Of a stretch of DNA of 64,000 nt, positions 50,501 through 63,593 are shown one piece after another. Each line of letters opens with the position of its first letter. Positions within the stretch are counted from its first letter, which is position 1. The DNA comes from Paramacrobiotus metropolitanus (Eukaryota; Tardigrada; Eutardigrada; Parachela; Macrobiotidae), in assembly GCF_019649055.1 (NCBI RefSeq), contig NW_026570267.1:496001-560000 (forward strand), in the 5' to 3' direction. The position numbers were made by a program, and so were the translations under genes. The notes below the pieces were generated by a model. That model searched no databases and was not told the origin of the DNA. It saw only the letters and a program-made list of their open reading frames with translations.

Positions 50501-53500
50501 GGTGTGTGTTAATTCGAGCTAATGATTACACGGTATGCGGAGCAAGTAGTACTGATTCGGGAGATGTGCTATTATCCATGTAATTACGAAGCGAAGCAAT
50601 TATGCATGAGTTACTCTTGTCGGTTATTTAATGCGCTTCCCGCAGTTCATCCGATCTGTAATAACTAGGTAACGTGTCAAATCATACAGTGTGGCAAACT
50701 GTCATTTTCGCACCGATTTCACACTTTCGCACAGATTGTTCTTAGCTCTGGAACAATATGGCTTGCATGCATGCGCATGATGGGAATAACGGCTGCCGTA
50801 TGGTCAGTACTAGTGTGACGGGTGTTACTTCGCCAAAGCATTGTCCAATTTGCCTACATTAATCTCAATATAATATTATCTAATTATTGGGTACAACACT
50901 AGCAATTTCCGAATCACATAGCTGCATTCTCTCTTTTTAAATAGGTAACTGCTATCAAGCCAAAGTGTCGCATGTAGTGCGATATATGTATACGAACACC
51001 AAGCTGTTGATCCAAAAACGATTAACCGTAGTTATGTAACGTACAATCAACGCTGCTTCGTCTACAGAAAATTACAAGTAGCAGCATGCCTTCATTTTCA
51101 TTTTTGAAGCTCATTGTAAGAGTCGCTGTAGTAAATAAAATTTAGATTGTTTGCCATCCTCAATTGGGAAAATAAAAAAAAAACTGTATTACACAAATCA
51201 ATTTCTTTAAGGTCATGGCGGAGTCAATCAGCTGGGGGGCATGTTCGTTAATGGACGTCCACTTCCTGATGGAGTGCGGCAAAAGATCGTGGAACTGGCT
51301 CATAATGGAGTGCGCCCGTGTGACATTTCCCGTCAACTGCGGGTTAGCCATGGATGCGTCAGCAAGATACTCGGAAGGTATGTAGCGAAAAAACCGGTAA
51401 ATATGCGTAAAGGAAGTCGTTGTTAATATTTCTACAAATATCAAATCAAGTAACAAATAATTTGATAAACTAATGTTGTGCGATATATTGAGCTGATAGT
51501 TATTTCCTTGTACCAAAATTGTAAGTTTGTGTACAGCGAAGTCTAATTAGCTTTATCAAATAAGCGCTATTCTATGAGTATAAGTTTTGAAGGCACTATG
51601 TTTGCCAGTTTTAAAACTGACATTTTGCTTCCGATATCTGGCCCTCTGCAACGTTGTCATCCGAAACGATCACACGCAAACAAGCAATGGTCATTTGTCA
51701 AAACTTATGAAAGACGCTCTTGTTTTGTGATGTCGGTTTGCGTGTGTGATAAGCACAGTATTTAAGGTCAGATAATTTGCCAGTGAGGTCTATTTTGCCC
51801 GGCCGAATACAACGCGGTATCTTCTTCAGAAAAGTCTTTTGATTTTTAAATAAGACACACGCTTATAAATTTAGCCACAGTAGTGCAACATATATAAGAG
51901 ACAGATTGCAGCGGCAGCGGAGTTGTCGGGCCTGTTATTGAATTGTAAAAAGCGTGAATAGAGAGGGGAATATATATCTGCATGTGTTTTCTTGCTCTGT
52001 GAATAGATTGTCTGTCAAGGAAGATGACAGTGCGGCGTTTGATGCTCAAAAGAGCACAAGATATGGACACATGCCGTGCTGCATGACAGAACAAAACTTT
52101 TGCATACTGGCATATACATACGCAAGCAGATCAGAGCAGCCTGCTTATAATATACTATACTTTATCTCTTTAAGCGGCTTCTGTTTTTGACCGTATCAAA
52201 ACATTCTTCATTTGCAACCAAATTAATTTCCACCAATTGGCTCAAACGCCAGAAATATTTGTTTTTATTATAATAAGAATAACTGATGAACGCATATCGG
52301 CATGTAATTGTTTATTTGCTTATTTACTTAACTTACGATTTATTTATTTTAGAAACGTATATCTGACATCTGTGCAGCGGTCGTATTACAATTTGAAATA
52401 TTTGACATAATTTTTCTCTTTTTTGTATTTAATTGACTGTCGCGAGCGGCAATTTCTATAACACACATGAGCACCGCGCCGCACCAACATTGTTGGTGAA
52501 ATTGATCATATCGCGATTGCATCTAACTGGATTAGGCATAGTCTATAATATTTGCTTTGAAGGCAGTCCGCCTTTGATGATAATCGGGTAAATCCGTTTT
52601 TGATATGATTTACAAACATTGCGATTAGCTCCCAGTGCCAGTTTGGAATTATAAGTCATTTATTCACACACACACGTCAGTGACTGCACTTTGTCCTTGC
52701 GGCGCCCCGCTGTTACAATAAAATGCGAAAACGCTTCTGTATACACACAGTAGCCGGGCCGGTAAATGAATGCTCCTTTACCCAAAACAATAACCGGAAA
52801 ATATTTTTCGGACTTAATTTTCGGCTAGGGCAGAGATAGCGGAATATTATCACAGATCTATTGAGCAGAAACGCGTTAAGGGAAACACATGCGCACCGGT
52901 TGTTTCCGCCCATCCTTTACACACCCGAAATAAAATACCACAGGTATGACTTTTGCCGCCTCTCTCTGTCACCACGACATCATCATCTGTCTTATACGCT
53001 TCACAATGCCGGAACATTTTGCCCTTTCTATATGAAAAATGAAAAGCATCTTCATTCCGTCCTCCTGGATTGAATGGAAGTCATTTAGTCATCCGGTGTC
53101 CCTTTCTCCATTAAATAAGAAAACCACTTTCTTTACCCGCACTTCGTCGCTTATGAAAAGGTGTCGAGCAGTACATACATATGCCCGGAGAAATATTCTC
53201 CAAAAAGATACGACATTCAATTATCGCCCAGAGGGATAATGGCAGGGCATTCTCCTATAAGTTGATTGATATACTCATTCGCACTATTCCGATATTTGTA
53301 CACAGTGGAAATTAACAGTCAACTGCTTTCTAATGCCGACCGGTATCATTGAACAATGGAAGACGACGCTGACTCTGTCGGTCAACACTTTAGCCGGCTT
53401 TTGTCATAATGTGTTCGTAAAAGACAGGGAAATTTTTTCCATTATAGTATGCTGATGCGTATGTCATAGAGTGGAAGTCAATCATAGAGACAACATACTT

Positions 53501-56500
53501 CTTTTGATGCTTCTGTATTATATGTATTTGTATGTGCGCAGATATTATGAAACGGGATCTATCCGACCGGGTGTCATCGGCGGATCAAAGCCGAAAGTGG
53601 CTACGCCCAAAGTAGTGGAACATATCGCCAACTATAAACGTCAGAATCCGACCATGTTCGCATGGGAAATTCGGGATCGTCTACTTGCAGATGGGATATG
53701 CGATCAAGATAATATTCCCAGCGTTAGCTCCATTAATCGGTATGTGTATCTAATCAATTGGGCTGCAAAATCAAAGAAACTGATATCGATACATATACTC
53801 GTATATATGCCATAGTGCTGAACGCGGCAGCTACACTTAATTGTAGCCGCGACGACGGTTCAGTACGCTTTCATTAGCCTTTCATATCTTTTCATTAATC
53901 ACATTAAACTGACAAACCCCGCGAAATTAATCATACGCACAGACCTTGAAATGTGTCACCAGCGTATGGAAAATGTTGCAAAGAAGTATGCGCAATGTCG
54001 CCCCCAAAGGTCAATCTGTGTTATATTGCTCGTATTGCTCTGTACATAATATAACCATCACATCAAATGCTGGCTCGTGATTATTTTATGAGCTGCGTCC
54101 CGTTCATTTTCCCACGTATAAAACCCCATTCAGAAATACAAGCTGCATTGTTCAGTGGAATGTTTGTGTGAGATTGTAAAAAAGCAAAAAAAGCATCCGT
54201 AATGACGGAAGAGCTTACCGTCAAAAAGGAGCAGGCCAACTAGTGCAACGTGACTTTTCGAAAAAAATACACGCTTTTGAGCGGTGTTGTACATGCTTGA
54301 CGAACAAAGTCGATAGGCGATTTTCTTATAACTGCTCGGATCATAAAGAAAATGTCCATCTTGATAGCGAGAAAACACTATCATATCAAAACTGTACAAT
54401 CTCACATTAAAAACCATAACGCAAAGATTGAAAATTTTTAATGGCGATGGTGAATAATAAAAGCTCTAAGTCGTAACGGTTGGTTTATCGGTTATATTGA
54501 GCCTGTAATCAAAGAGACAAATGGTCATAATATGTACTAGTCAAGCATTGTACACTTCTTCATACAAACACACTGCACTGTGCGTTATCTACACACTAAA
54601 AGAGTGACGTCCGGGTAAAAGGGAATGTGACAGTTTTGGCTGAGATTTTACGGGACTTTTCACGGTTTGCACTATGTTTTCGCATCATTCATTTTAATTC
54701 AGCTTGAAGCTTATATAAAAAGATCAATCAGTTGGGTTTAATGTGCAATGGAAGCACTGGCACGGAAATAATGCCCAACTCAATTGGATCAACCAACGTT
54801 CGGCCTCTCAAATCTGCATATCTGACGATGCTTTGCAGTGTATTTGTATATACGCACTGGACATTTTACCCGGCAAACGCCACCGAGATCTGAATAAACA
54901 GATTTTGTGAATAAACAGTAACACCCAGCGGGTGACCGACTGTGAATGTGTTAGCACAGGACAGTCGCCAGCCGAAAATCTGATCTGATACCTTACCAAA
55001 CGCAAAGTGGATCCGCAATAAGACCATAAGCTTTGAAAACTAAATCTGCAAAAACGAATTTTTTAGCTCTCATATCTAGAGTTTAAAAAAGGAATATATG
55101 TTTCAAAAGCTAGATAAAATCTGCCAAGAATATTCCGGTGCATGCTTCGGCATTACGTTATATATGCAAAGGTCACACAAAATACTAATGCGCGCTTGAA
55201 ATCGGTCAAAGGGATTTATATTCTATTGAATCCACTTCAAATAAAATAGAACGCCTATTTTATGGATTTGCCAGTGAGAGTTACGACATTTTACTCAAAA
55301 TCGATATCTGATTTTTTTATAAATTTAGAATCGTGCGCAATAAAGCAGCCGAGAAAGCCAAAGGAAGTGGTTTGGGTTTCCATTCCGGATCTCATCACAC
55401 CAACCTAAGTACGCCAAGTCCACAAGGAACTCCGGGCCTGACGGCACATTCCCAGTCGGCGGGCACGGGAATCTCGGGCAATCCACTCGGCGGAAATCAG
55501 CCAACGCAAAATGCTAATGCCGCTTATTCGATTAACGGCATTCTGGGAATGGATCCATCCAGTATGAAGCGCTCCAAACGCAATGATGGTAAGTTAGCGT
55601 TTCCACGTGCTTTGTAGTTCGTAAAAAATAAAAATCGTAGATAATTTATAAAATCGTAGTTAATTTATATCTTGTCAGTATCAACTCATTACTTGTATCA
55701 GGGTTTATTTTTATTTTTTTACAAACTGCATATGATTTACTTGAATGAGTTTTCTAAGTATAGCGGAAATCTGCATTTTGTGGCATTTCAGTCGTTTACT
55801 AATATAGAGTGTCTGCAATTAGGGTCAATTTTTGAATTAATTTTCCAGATTTGAAATGGTTAAGCATATCGCGACATGAGATTGTGTAAACGTTGGTAAC
55901 TTATGCCTTTGACGGCTGAGGTCGGATTAGAGTCAGAAATATAGACAGCAAACACTGTATTACAAAGCGATCAGGCTTCGATGTGGTCATCAGTGGCGCT
56001 CAATCCTTGATGAAAGGAGATTTGCTAGGGCAGTTAAAAGGATTATCGAGCGATTTTAAACTGCTGCCGTCCAGCCCCAGCGCTGTTTTCCTTTTTAATC
56101 GCAGCATCCATCAATCTCTTTGACGAGCGGACAAATTCAAATATCCTCAAACAAAAATACAATCATACAGATAAAAGTATACCACAGGGAAATGCATGTA
56201 CAGACTGCGATATGCACGCGTCTGTCATATCAGGCTTTTAAAACATCTGACTTCGCTTTGAATACTTCGAATCGGTACTATTATGTACACCGCATAAAAA
56301 CAGATGCTTAAGCTTTTTAATTGCCAATCTAGAAAATTGCATAATTTTTCGTACTAGCTAAGAGAAATTTCACTTGCTGTACTGCTGCATAACACTTAAA
56401 GCATAATGCTTCAAAAAGCGAAAACTTTTTTGTTGCAGTGCATTAAGAGCAACAATTTATTAAAGGAACAAGCAAGAAGGAAATACAGCCCTCCAATGGA

Positions 56501-58957
56501 AAAAATAAGCAATTTCAAAACGTTGACTGTAATTCTTACTCAGTAAAAATAGTTATAACAGTACGACAAGTGCCAGTGTGGCTGACGCCACTTACTCCAC
56601 CAAAGTGGCACTACAGAGTACATTTTTCAATTGTAGTAGCAAATATGTTGTTGACCATGTCAATACTGTAGATGAGCAGAGTGACCACTGGACACCCTAA
56701 TGAATGTTGAAATAGAGTGAAATATATGTACTCCCAACTTTCGTTAAAGCTAATCATATTAGTCATGACTGCTTTTAACTATCGTAAATAATAATGATCG
56801 TTATCTTTTGTCATAAAATTATCATGACAATTCGCTGTCAACTAATTCCCAGAAGGATTCACAGGAACACTAATTATCAACGACAGCTACGCGCCACAAA
56901 GCCAGTAAACTCAAATGTTCTTTCGGAAGCATCATATTTTACAATTGATTTACATTGATATGTTTTTTGCACAGCGACGCCGCATCTTGTATAACTATTG
57001 CATGGCATAAATTTTGTAAACAGTGTCGTCTTGACTTTTGAGTGAAAACTCTAAACCTAAGTAATTAAATCAAATGTTTAAGTTTTAAAAAATTTATTAA
57101 GTTTTGGTACGTGCTACTAATAAACCAGATCACTAACGATTTTTCAACGCATGCAGGAATAAAGTATTAACGGAATTAATATTAAGTGTATGCTTTTTGT
57201 ACCGCGGTCCGCAACAACCATCTGTACAGTAGCATTTGCTTTCCTTTTAGCTTGCTTGTTGCGGTTGTAGCAGCGCGATCGTTAGCCGAACAAAATTTAA
57301 AATATGAAAAATAGCGGTCACTTTTGAAAAATGATCGAATTTACATTTATCGGCTGCGATCTGGTTGTGCCGATAGTAGTACAGCTGTGAAATATGATCT
57401 GGTTCTATGCAATGCCGCTAGTAAATTAACTGTGATCAAGATTTAATTGGCCGCCGCTGAGTTCGGTGTGTCAATGCTTCAAACGCATATCATAGCGCTA
57501 TGATTGACGTCCATTCCTTATCATCAAATAGATCATGTCGTTTCGTGTATGCCAGTCCACTTTTGCAACTAATTCTCTTATTCTCATAATTAATAAAAGA
57601 GCATGTTGCAGATATTACGGATAACGGATCCACTGCATCACCCGGTGCGGAAGAGACATCCAAACGACAGCAAAGGCCGATGTTTAATGGTGAACACGGC
57701 TTTTCGGACGTTCAACAGCAGGTAAATCACCACTTCAACCACGGATGTGCCATTCGTATCCGCCTAACAGTATTTTTCTATCGATTTAAAACGCATTTAT
57801 TTATATTTCCAAAGGAATATATATAAAACTTTAAGCAAAGTAGATCTTTTCAAGTGAAGTAATGAAATTATAATAAATTCGTGTGTATTTCAGCTGTGGT
57901 ATTCGGATAAATGTTCGACTGATATGCATAAATCAGCAAATGAAAACCTGGTGAATGGAACATCGGTTGGTTACGCTCTGCATCCGGCATACAGCGCCTC
58001 AACTGCCGATCCAGCACTGTATTCCCACACATCGTCCTCGCATCATCACGGACCAACCGTATTTTCGGCACTTGGCGGCGGCTCGCTAGGCTCATTAGGC
58101 GGCATGGCGGGTGAAATGAAGTCTGTGATTTCACCAGGAGGTGGTCTTCTCGATGGCCACACGGCCGGAAGTCTCGCCTACCAACAAGGTGAGTGCCGCT
58201 ACGTAAAGGTCATGGATGTTGTTACGTTACTGTCCCGTCTTTGCTTGTGTCTTTCACCTGTCCGTACTTTAATGCTGCATGCTGTTATATTATTTGAACT
58301 GCAGTTACGTTTGCAAGGTTTTATGTTAAATGTTTTAAGTTTGATTGCTTGCATGTTTAGGCAACCTTAATCCTAATTCTTCCTACACACATAACCTTTC
58401 CACCCATTCCTCAATTAACGCCACATCCAGCTTATCGGATAGCATGCCGATAAGCAGTGCGGCTACCCTGACTTTATTACAACCTGTCCAGAATGCTTAT
58501 TGCACACCTTCAGTTGCACATGCACATGCACCTTACGGAGCTGTTCCCGCTGTTTACCCTACAGGTCCTTTTTTATTTGTTATACTAATTCTGATTACAT
58601 TTTTAATCAAATATTCTGACATCATGGTTGTAATGTTTGCAGAGTATTCGTATGGCCCGGCTTCCGCATACACACAGTATTCACCCGCAGGATATCCGCC
58701 GGCTGATAACCCATGGGCACGATATGCGGCAGCGTCCACTGGCATTTTGAGTACGAAACGCTATGCTAGTTAACGTGACCTTTTCAAATTAACTAGTTAA
58801 ATTTGCTAACGTAATTATGCTGATTTTTTTCAGTAGCGTCAGTTTGATAGTAATCGCAGTTATGAAACAAAAGTTTTAAATTGCAGATCCATCGTATTAT
58901 TACCAACCAACGGCTCGAACCGGAAGTCCGTCTCTTTTCAAGGCAGAACGGTGTTAA
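38425..58957 (+). CDS. Pax2/5/8: Pax2/5/8-type paired-domain transcription factor
   Basis: Developmental DNA-binding regulator. Common exons: 51212-51377, 53542-53739, 55329-55588, 57612-57721, 57894-58188, 58361-58564, 58643-58750 and 58887-58957, all in phase. With the first exon at 38425-38518 the protein is about 501 aa. The paired domain is split over three exons: [50 protein letters not shown] / [48 protein letters not shown] / IVRNKAAEK. The octapeptide YSINGILG sits at 55525-55548. The partial homeodomain typical of PAX2/5/8 is not recognisable. The C-terminus is Ser/Tyr/Pro-rich ([18 protein letters not shown]) and ends [16 protein letters not shown], like the family's transactivation region. 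Reading past 58750 instead of splicing would end it STKRYAS. Confidence 0.9.
41615..41689. repeat. AT-rich direct repeat
   Basis: ttgaattattatgaatc occurs at 41615-41631 and 41673-41689, with related AATAAATTTTGAA words around both. Confidence 0.8.
44488..44540. repeat. ATT microsatellite
   Basis: Interrupted run of ATT/TAT triplets. Confidence 0.85.
48262..48412 (+). CDS. Candidate first exon 1b of Pax2/5/8
   Basis: GCGCACC precedes the ATG at 48262. The exon encodes about 50 residues ([20 protein letters not shown], then [20 protein letters not shown]). Two overlapping donors, T|GTAAGA after 48406 and A|GTAAGT after 48412, are both in phase 1, as the paired-domain exon needs. They would place Cys or Ser at the Gly position. 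The intron to 51212 is 2.8 kb. A Pax isoform of about 518 aa would result. Confidence 0.55.
48413..51211. other. Intron upstream of the paired-domain exon
   Basis: No supported exon. Nearby GC-rich DNA at 48770-48920 stands out from the AT-rich surroundings and could be promoter-associated. Confidence 0.4.
51378..53541. other. Intron inside the paired domain
   Basis: About 2.2 kb, long for this window. No exon-like frame with splice support. Confidence 0.6.
53740..55328. other. Intron at the end of the paired domain
   Basis: About 1.6 kb with no supported coding sequence. Confidence 0.6.
55589..57611. other. Intron downstream of the octapeptide exon
   Basis: About 2 kb. I searched for a partial homeodomain exon and saw none. 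Confidence 0.55.
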
Positions 58958-60382
58958 AATTTTTTCATTTGGTATTGATTACACACATCACAATTATTAC
59001 ACAGAGAAGCTGTGTTTTTTGTTATACGTTGTGGCTACCAACTGCCAAAATGCAGCTTTAACAGAAGTCTCTCAAAAGTTTTTAGTTCCTGTTGTTTTGT
59101 ATTATTTAATTTCCATAACCATCTTCCATGATTTTGGAATTATCAACCACACAATGTGAACCGGAAAAGCGAAATAATTGTCAACTGGATGGGAGGATGC
59201 CATGGCCTAATGCTGCCTGAATTAACTATGATCTGCTTATGGATGCATCATTACTCGTGAATTTCTGCCGAGGATGGATCCTCCCTGAAATTTTCCACTA
59301 TTCCTCGTTTTGGCCTTCTACTCTTGAGTTTCTCTGTCGTGCGTAAACTTCATGCAATCCATTTGTCCATCATCCGTGTCCAAGAAAATTGTTGTTTTTG
59401 CATAATGAACGGTCAAATAACTGATCTCTGCGTTCCTTATATATATGGCTGAGGTTAATCTGGTTACGATTATACCGGTCAGGCCAGTGGATGAGAGCCG
59501 AGCAAATGCAAACGGAATGGAACATCACAGATCAAAATTCTGCAACTGGATGGGAGTTTTTGAATTTTTGTTGCATATAATGTTAATGACGTTTTTTGGT
59601 GTTCTAATGTGTATTTTGTGCTCTGCATGACCTTATCCGCATGTTAACCAGTGAATGGATCAAAATGTCTTCCGGTATTTCTGTAGCTACAAATTTACAA
59701 TATAATCAAACACTGCTGGTAATGAAATAAAGCATATGCCTACACCTGTGTTATAGCTATTGTATTTCTGATGAACAGTTAAACAATATATTTTTCTGTT
59801 GGATACTTTTTCTGTAGTACGACGAGAGCAAGATGTCTGCTCTCGTACGACGTTATGCAGCACTAATATCTACGAGTATGGCAGCTTACAACAAAAATAT
59901 ATGTATTTCACATGCCTTTACCATAATTATACTTAGTATATCGTCGGTATTACGATAAAAAATCTCGTCACGGTATTACGGTATTGCAGAAATCTCATCT
60001 CCTCGTGCCAATATTCGTGGTAAAACAAACAACTTTTTACTAGTTCGTTTTTCTCCACCGTACAGCACAACATTTTCAAATAAAATCCATTTATAAGAGA
60101 CCAGTGACAAAATAACCATAAAACGTCTATTGGACAGTAGTCACCGTACTCAAAAACAGACTGCAACGCAACGTAATAAAAAAATATACTGGCAACTATA
60201 AACTTTGCTAAACTTGAAGAAATATCGACATCAACCTACCGGTATGCAAGAGTTTACAACGAAATAGCGACCAACGCACCGCAACGTAGGCAATCAAACA
60301 TGTAGTAAAAAGGTAACTAATGTAAAATACAGATTCAAACGTAAAAAAGGTTTAAAAACCAAAGCAGTTGTGGTTAAAAGAA
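58958..60382. other. Convergent 3' region between Pax2/5/8 and DNTTIP1
   Basis: Pax 3' untranslated DNA and spacer. The open frame at 59445-59630 has a hydrophobic end but no support as a gene. A 9-bp-stem hairpin lies at 59822-59846. Confidence 0.5.
59822..59846. repeat. Short inverted repeat (hairpin)
   Basis: acgagagca and tgctctcgt form a perfect 9-bp stem around a 7-base loop. No T-run follows, so it is not a standard terminator. Confidence 0.8.
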
Positions 60383-62889
60383 TTAAAAACCCATCGGCGC
60401 AAGTCCGTTAAAATGATGACCGGGCATCGTGCCGGCACTGGGATCCAGTGAAGATCCAGCGGAAAAACTTTGACCATCCCCCACAAATACGTCGTTGCCA
60501 TCAGAAAATACTTCGTCACTCATAATTGGACTGTAGAAAACGTTATCCGAAGGGCTTTCCTGAGTCGGGAAATTTCTGTTGCGCATTACAGACTGCAAAA
60601 AAGGAATCATGAAACGTAAAACTGCAGAGGGGTAACACAGAATTTCATTTCACCATCGAGAATGGCCAAAACACGGAAACACTGGAATATACTTATTGTA
60701 ATAAAAATATATGTAAGGGCGTCGTAACATGTGCATACTACATACCAGTACGTCTTCAGCCTTCTCAATGCAAGACTGAATGCATGGAGTACTTATCGAT
60801 TTCACTCGGACTTACAGGGTTCTGTTCGTAACCTTCGCTTTTGATGGATACAGGCGATATAGACTCTTCTTCCGGTTCCGGATCATTTTCGGAAACTGGA
60901 GCAGGTGAACTCCCAGAGATACCAGAAGATAAGCTTGATACACTTCGAGGTCGATTTTCTGCGATAGCTGTAGCATGTCGTTCGGCTTTGGCACGGACTT
61001 TGTCCAAAATAAAACCGGGAATGGTAAATTCTTTCGCTCCGGCAAGTTTTCCTCGTGGCACCGACGTATCTTGCCGGAGGATTTCCCGAATGTCCTCCGC
61101 AATCACCAAAAAAGCTTTCCCACCAGCTGCTGTCATGATTTTGTTTTCAAAGAACCATACTTTATCTTCGGAATCACCAGCGTACTAAAGAAGAACATGT
61201 AAAAAACTGTAGTAAAAAGCAACGATTTATACTCGCCCAATAACCATTACGTACTTTAAAGAGATCAGGATGCTTGGCATATATTCGACCACGAGCGCTT
61301 TCAAATCCCAACACCCTAATTAAATCAAGTACAAGGTCATCTCCGTAGAAAATCTCTGTGTATCGAACGCATTTCATACTTGTTAGCTGAAGATCCTAAC
61401 ATAAATTTGGTATCCTGGGGCAAGTTGAAAAGGTCGACAGTGCTTTTGAAGGTTTTCAAAATCCCTTCCGGCTGTGGATTTTTCCTCGGGGCACTAAAAG
61501 AAAATCAGATATTAACAATTATTAAAACAAAATGGTTGAATTATTAAGCAGGCACTTTCAAAATTTGCTAAAGTAATATAAGAGGAAAATCAACGCCACT
61601 TTCACGACTGCTTATTTAGGCTGGATAACTCTACCGACGAAACACCGTGGAACAAGAACGCAGTATGTCTTACCCTCGAGGGCGCTTTGGTTGTTCTGTT
61701 TTGAGTCGTTTGGCCGACGATCCGCCACTGGAATACGAGTCGCCCCCATCTGACTCTCGCCGATTACCGTAACGAGCAAACGGCTCCTGCAGAACTTCCG
61801 CTTCGGAAATGTTGCTGTACGGACTCGTAGAACGAACAACCGCCGGAGTGATAACAACAGGTGGTGGTGGCGGTGGGGCCGGTTCGTACATTTTCTTTGC
61901 TTCATCTAGAATTTTGCACAGCGCCAAATTCAGTAAGTTATCGCTCACGGCTTCATGTCCGCTATCATTCCGCAAATTTTTTATAGCTGGTTCCAAATAA
62001 TCCTGCAAAGCAAACGATGCTGGAATTCTTTATCGATCCGTGCAATTCTCTCGTTCATACGGCTCAACTGCATTGCTTTCTTAGAAAAGCGAAATATCAG
62101 AAATGATGAGCAGTAATACAGAGTAATTAAAAAATCAATAAAAAAAATTTATATTCAATTCGAATATTGTTAGTACATAATATGCATTGACAAATAATTC
62201 TGCTATAAATGCGTGTACGAAAAATCGAAACAAACTTAGCTCTTGCGTCATAACACTGCTAACTATGAAAAATATATTCGCACAGACGATACTCTACCTT
62301 GGCGTATTTTTGCAGAATTGCGTCAAAATCCTGATTGATATACTTTTGGATGACAACGCGCACGGCATCCAGACTTTTCAGAGCGCTAGGCTGCGAGCCA
62401 TGATGCTTCATTCCTCTATACAGCGTGCTGGAGACAGCCGCATGCGAACGGCTTGTGCGTCCGGAAACAGCAGCTGCAATACTGGCGTTCACACTGTTGG
62501 AAGTCCTCTCGTTGTAGGGCCAAAACTGCAAAAAAACGGCACCATTCTAAAGCATTTTAGCAAAACATTTATTAAAGATAATCGTAGTAAACCAAATAAG
62601 AATTAAGGCCAAATAAGAATTAAGGGTTAGGACAGCTGTTCCAGCAAACAACTCTGCAATGATCACGCTCAAACTGATCAATCACATCCATGATGCAGCA
62701 GTTTAAAGAAGGCAGATCACCACGCAAACGCAAAAGACTATGGTTTATCAGAGCATGCAATCCAGTCCAGTTGCTTACCGGACGTTCCAGAAATCCCTGT
62801 CTACGTTCAGCAGCTTTTAGGGCATTCGAATTATTGTCCCGTGATCCAGAGGACTTCTCAGCAACCATAGCTGCATTCGCGTGAGTCAT
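60383..62889 (-). CDS. DNTTIP1: DNTTIP1-like subunit of the MiDAC histone deacetylase complex
   Basis: Scaffold that recruits HDAC1/2 with MIDEAS in the mitotic deacetylase complex. Exons 62653-62889, 62298-62525, 61674-62002, 61380-61493, 61255-61315, 60816-61184, 60746-60775 and 60383-60592 fit in phase, about 525 aa. Family landmarks: a helical dimerisation region (SALKSLDAVRVVIQKYINQD, LNLALCKILDEAKKMYEP), then TKFMLGSSANK, ARGRIYAKHPDLFKYAGD, KVWFFENKIMTAAGGKAFLV and IAEDIREILRQD, which parallel human DNTTIP1. The last is the DNA-binding SKI/SNO/DAC-like region. Human DNTTIP1 is 329 aa; this one has an added Ser/Pro/Glu-rich C-terminus (PEPEEESISPVSIKSEGYE and beyond) and an N-terminal extension. 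The exon at 60746-60775 is just 10 codons. Confidence 0.88.
62592..62625. repeat. Perfect 17-bp tandem duplication
   Basis: ccaaataagaattaagg occurs twice head to tail, inside the first DNTTIP1 intron. Confidence 0.9.
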
Positions 62890-63593
62890 TATAGTTATGA
62901 TAAATTATAGGAAAATGCATAACAACGACCGAAAACGCTTTGCGTTAAATTGTGCAGTATCTAGCAAAACACAGCAAAAGTTCAGACAATAAACGTCTGA
63001 ATTAAAAACTAAACAGCTTTAAAAGCTAAAACAGTTTCAGACATGCAAAACCAGCTTTGTAAAACTCGAAAACTAATGAACGGTGTATCAAAAGCTTTGA
63101 TTTTCCGATTTGCGGAGCATGGGCCTGGAAATGAATGAAATCATTAGCTTTCTGGATGAATGTAGAATGATTCATCCGATGACATAACAGCTAATCGTTG
63201 CGTACTCGGAGTCGAAGTCGAGTCAGACTTACGTCACTTCCGGTTTCGAAATTTTTGTTACGTAGCAGTTTGCAACTGTTTGTGGAAAACAGCGGAAACG
63301 GGAAATCAGAAAACAACATATTTTTTCGTTTTTCGGTTTTGTAATTACAAAATTCATCAGGTTTTACGTTTTCATATAAAATCAGTACGAATAAACTGCT
63401 AGCTGAAGTGAAGGTTAATGATTTGATATCTTTTTAAGTTTTGCTGGTAGGGCAGGTTGCTTGATAATCTGCCACGGTTAAACTTGATCACATTTTGCTG
63501 CGTGCACAGCTGCAGGGAACCAAAAAGATTGAACAGAGCTGTTGCCATCGTGGGACGGAGATTTCCGATTGCTGACTGGTGTCTGCTAGTACA
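62890..63593. promoter_or_regulatory. Head-to-head promoter region, DNTTIP1 and TRABD
   Basis: About 700 bases between divergent start codons with no supported exon. Both promoters and 5' leaders should lie here. Confidence 0.4.

Noticed and set aside
59445-59630. Open frame with a hydrophobic C-terminus after the Pax gene
   Set aside because: Single short frame in the 3' flank without motif or regulatory context.
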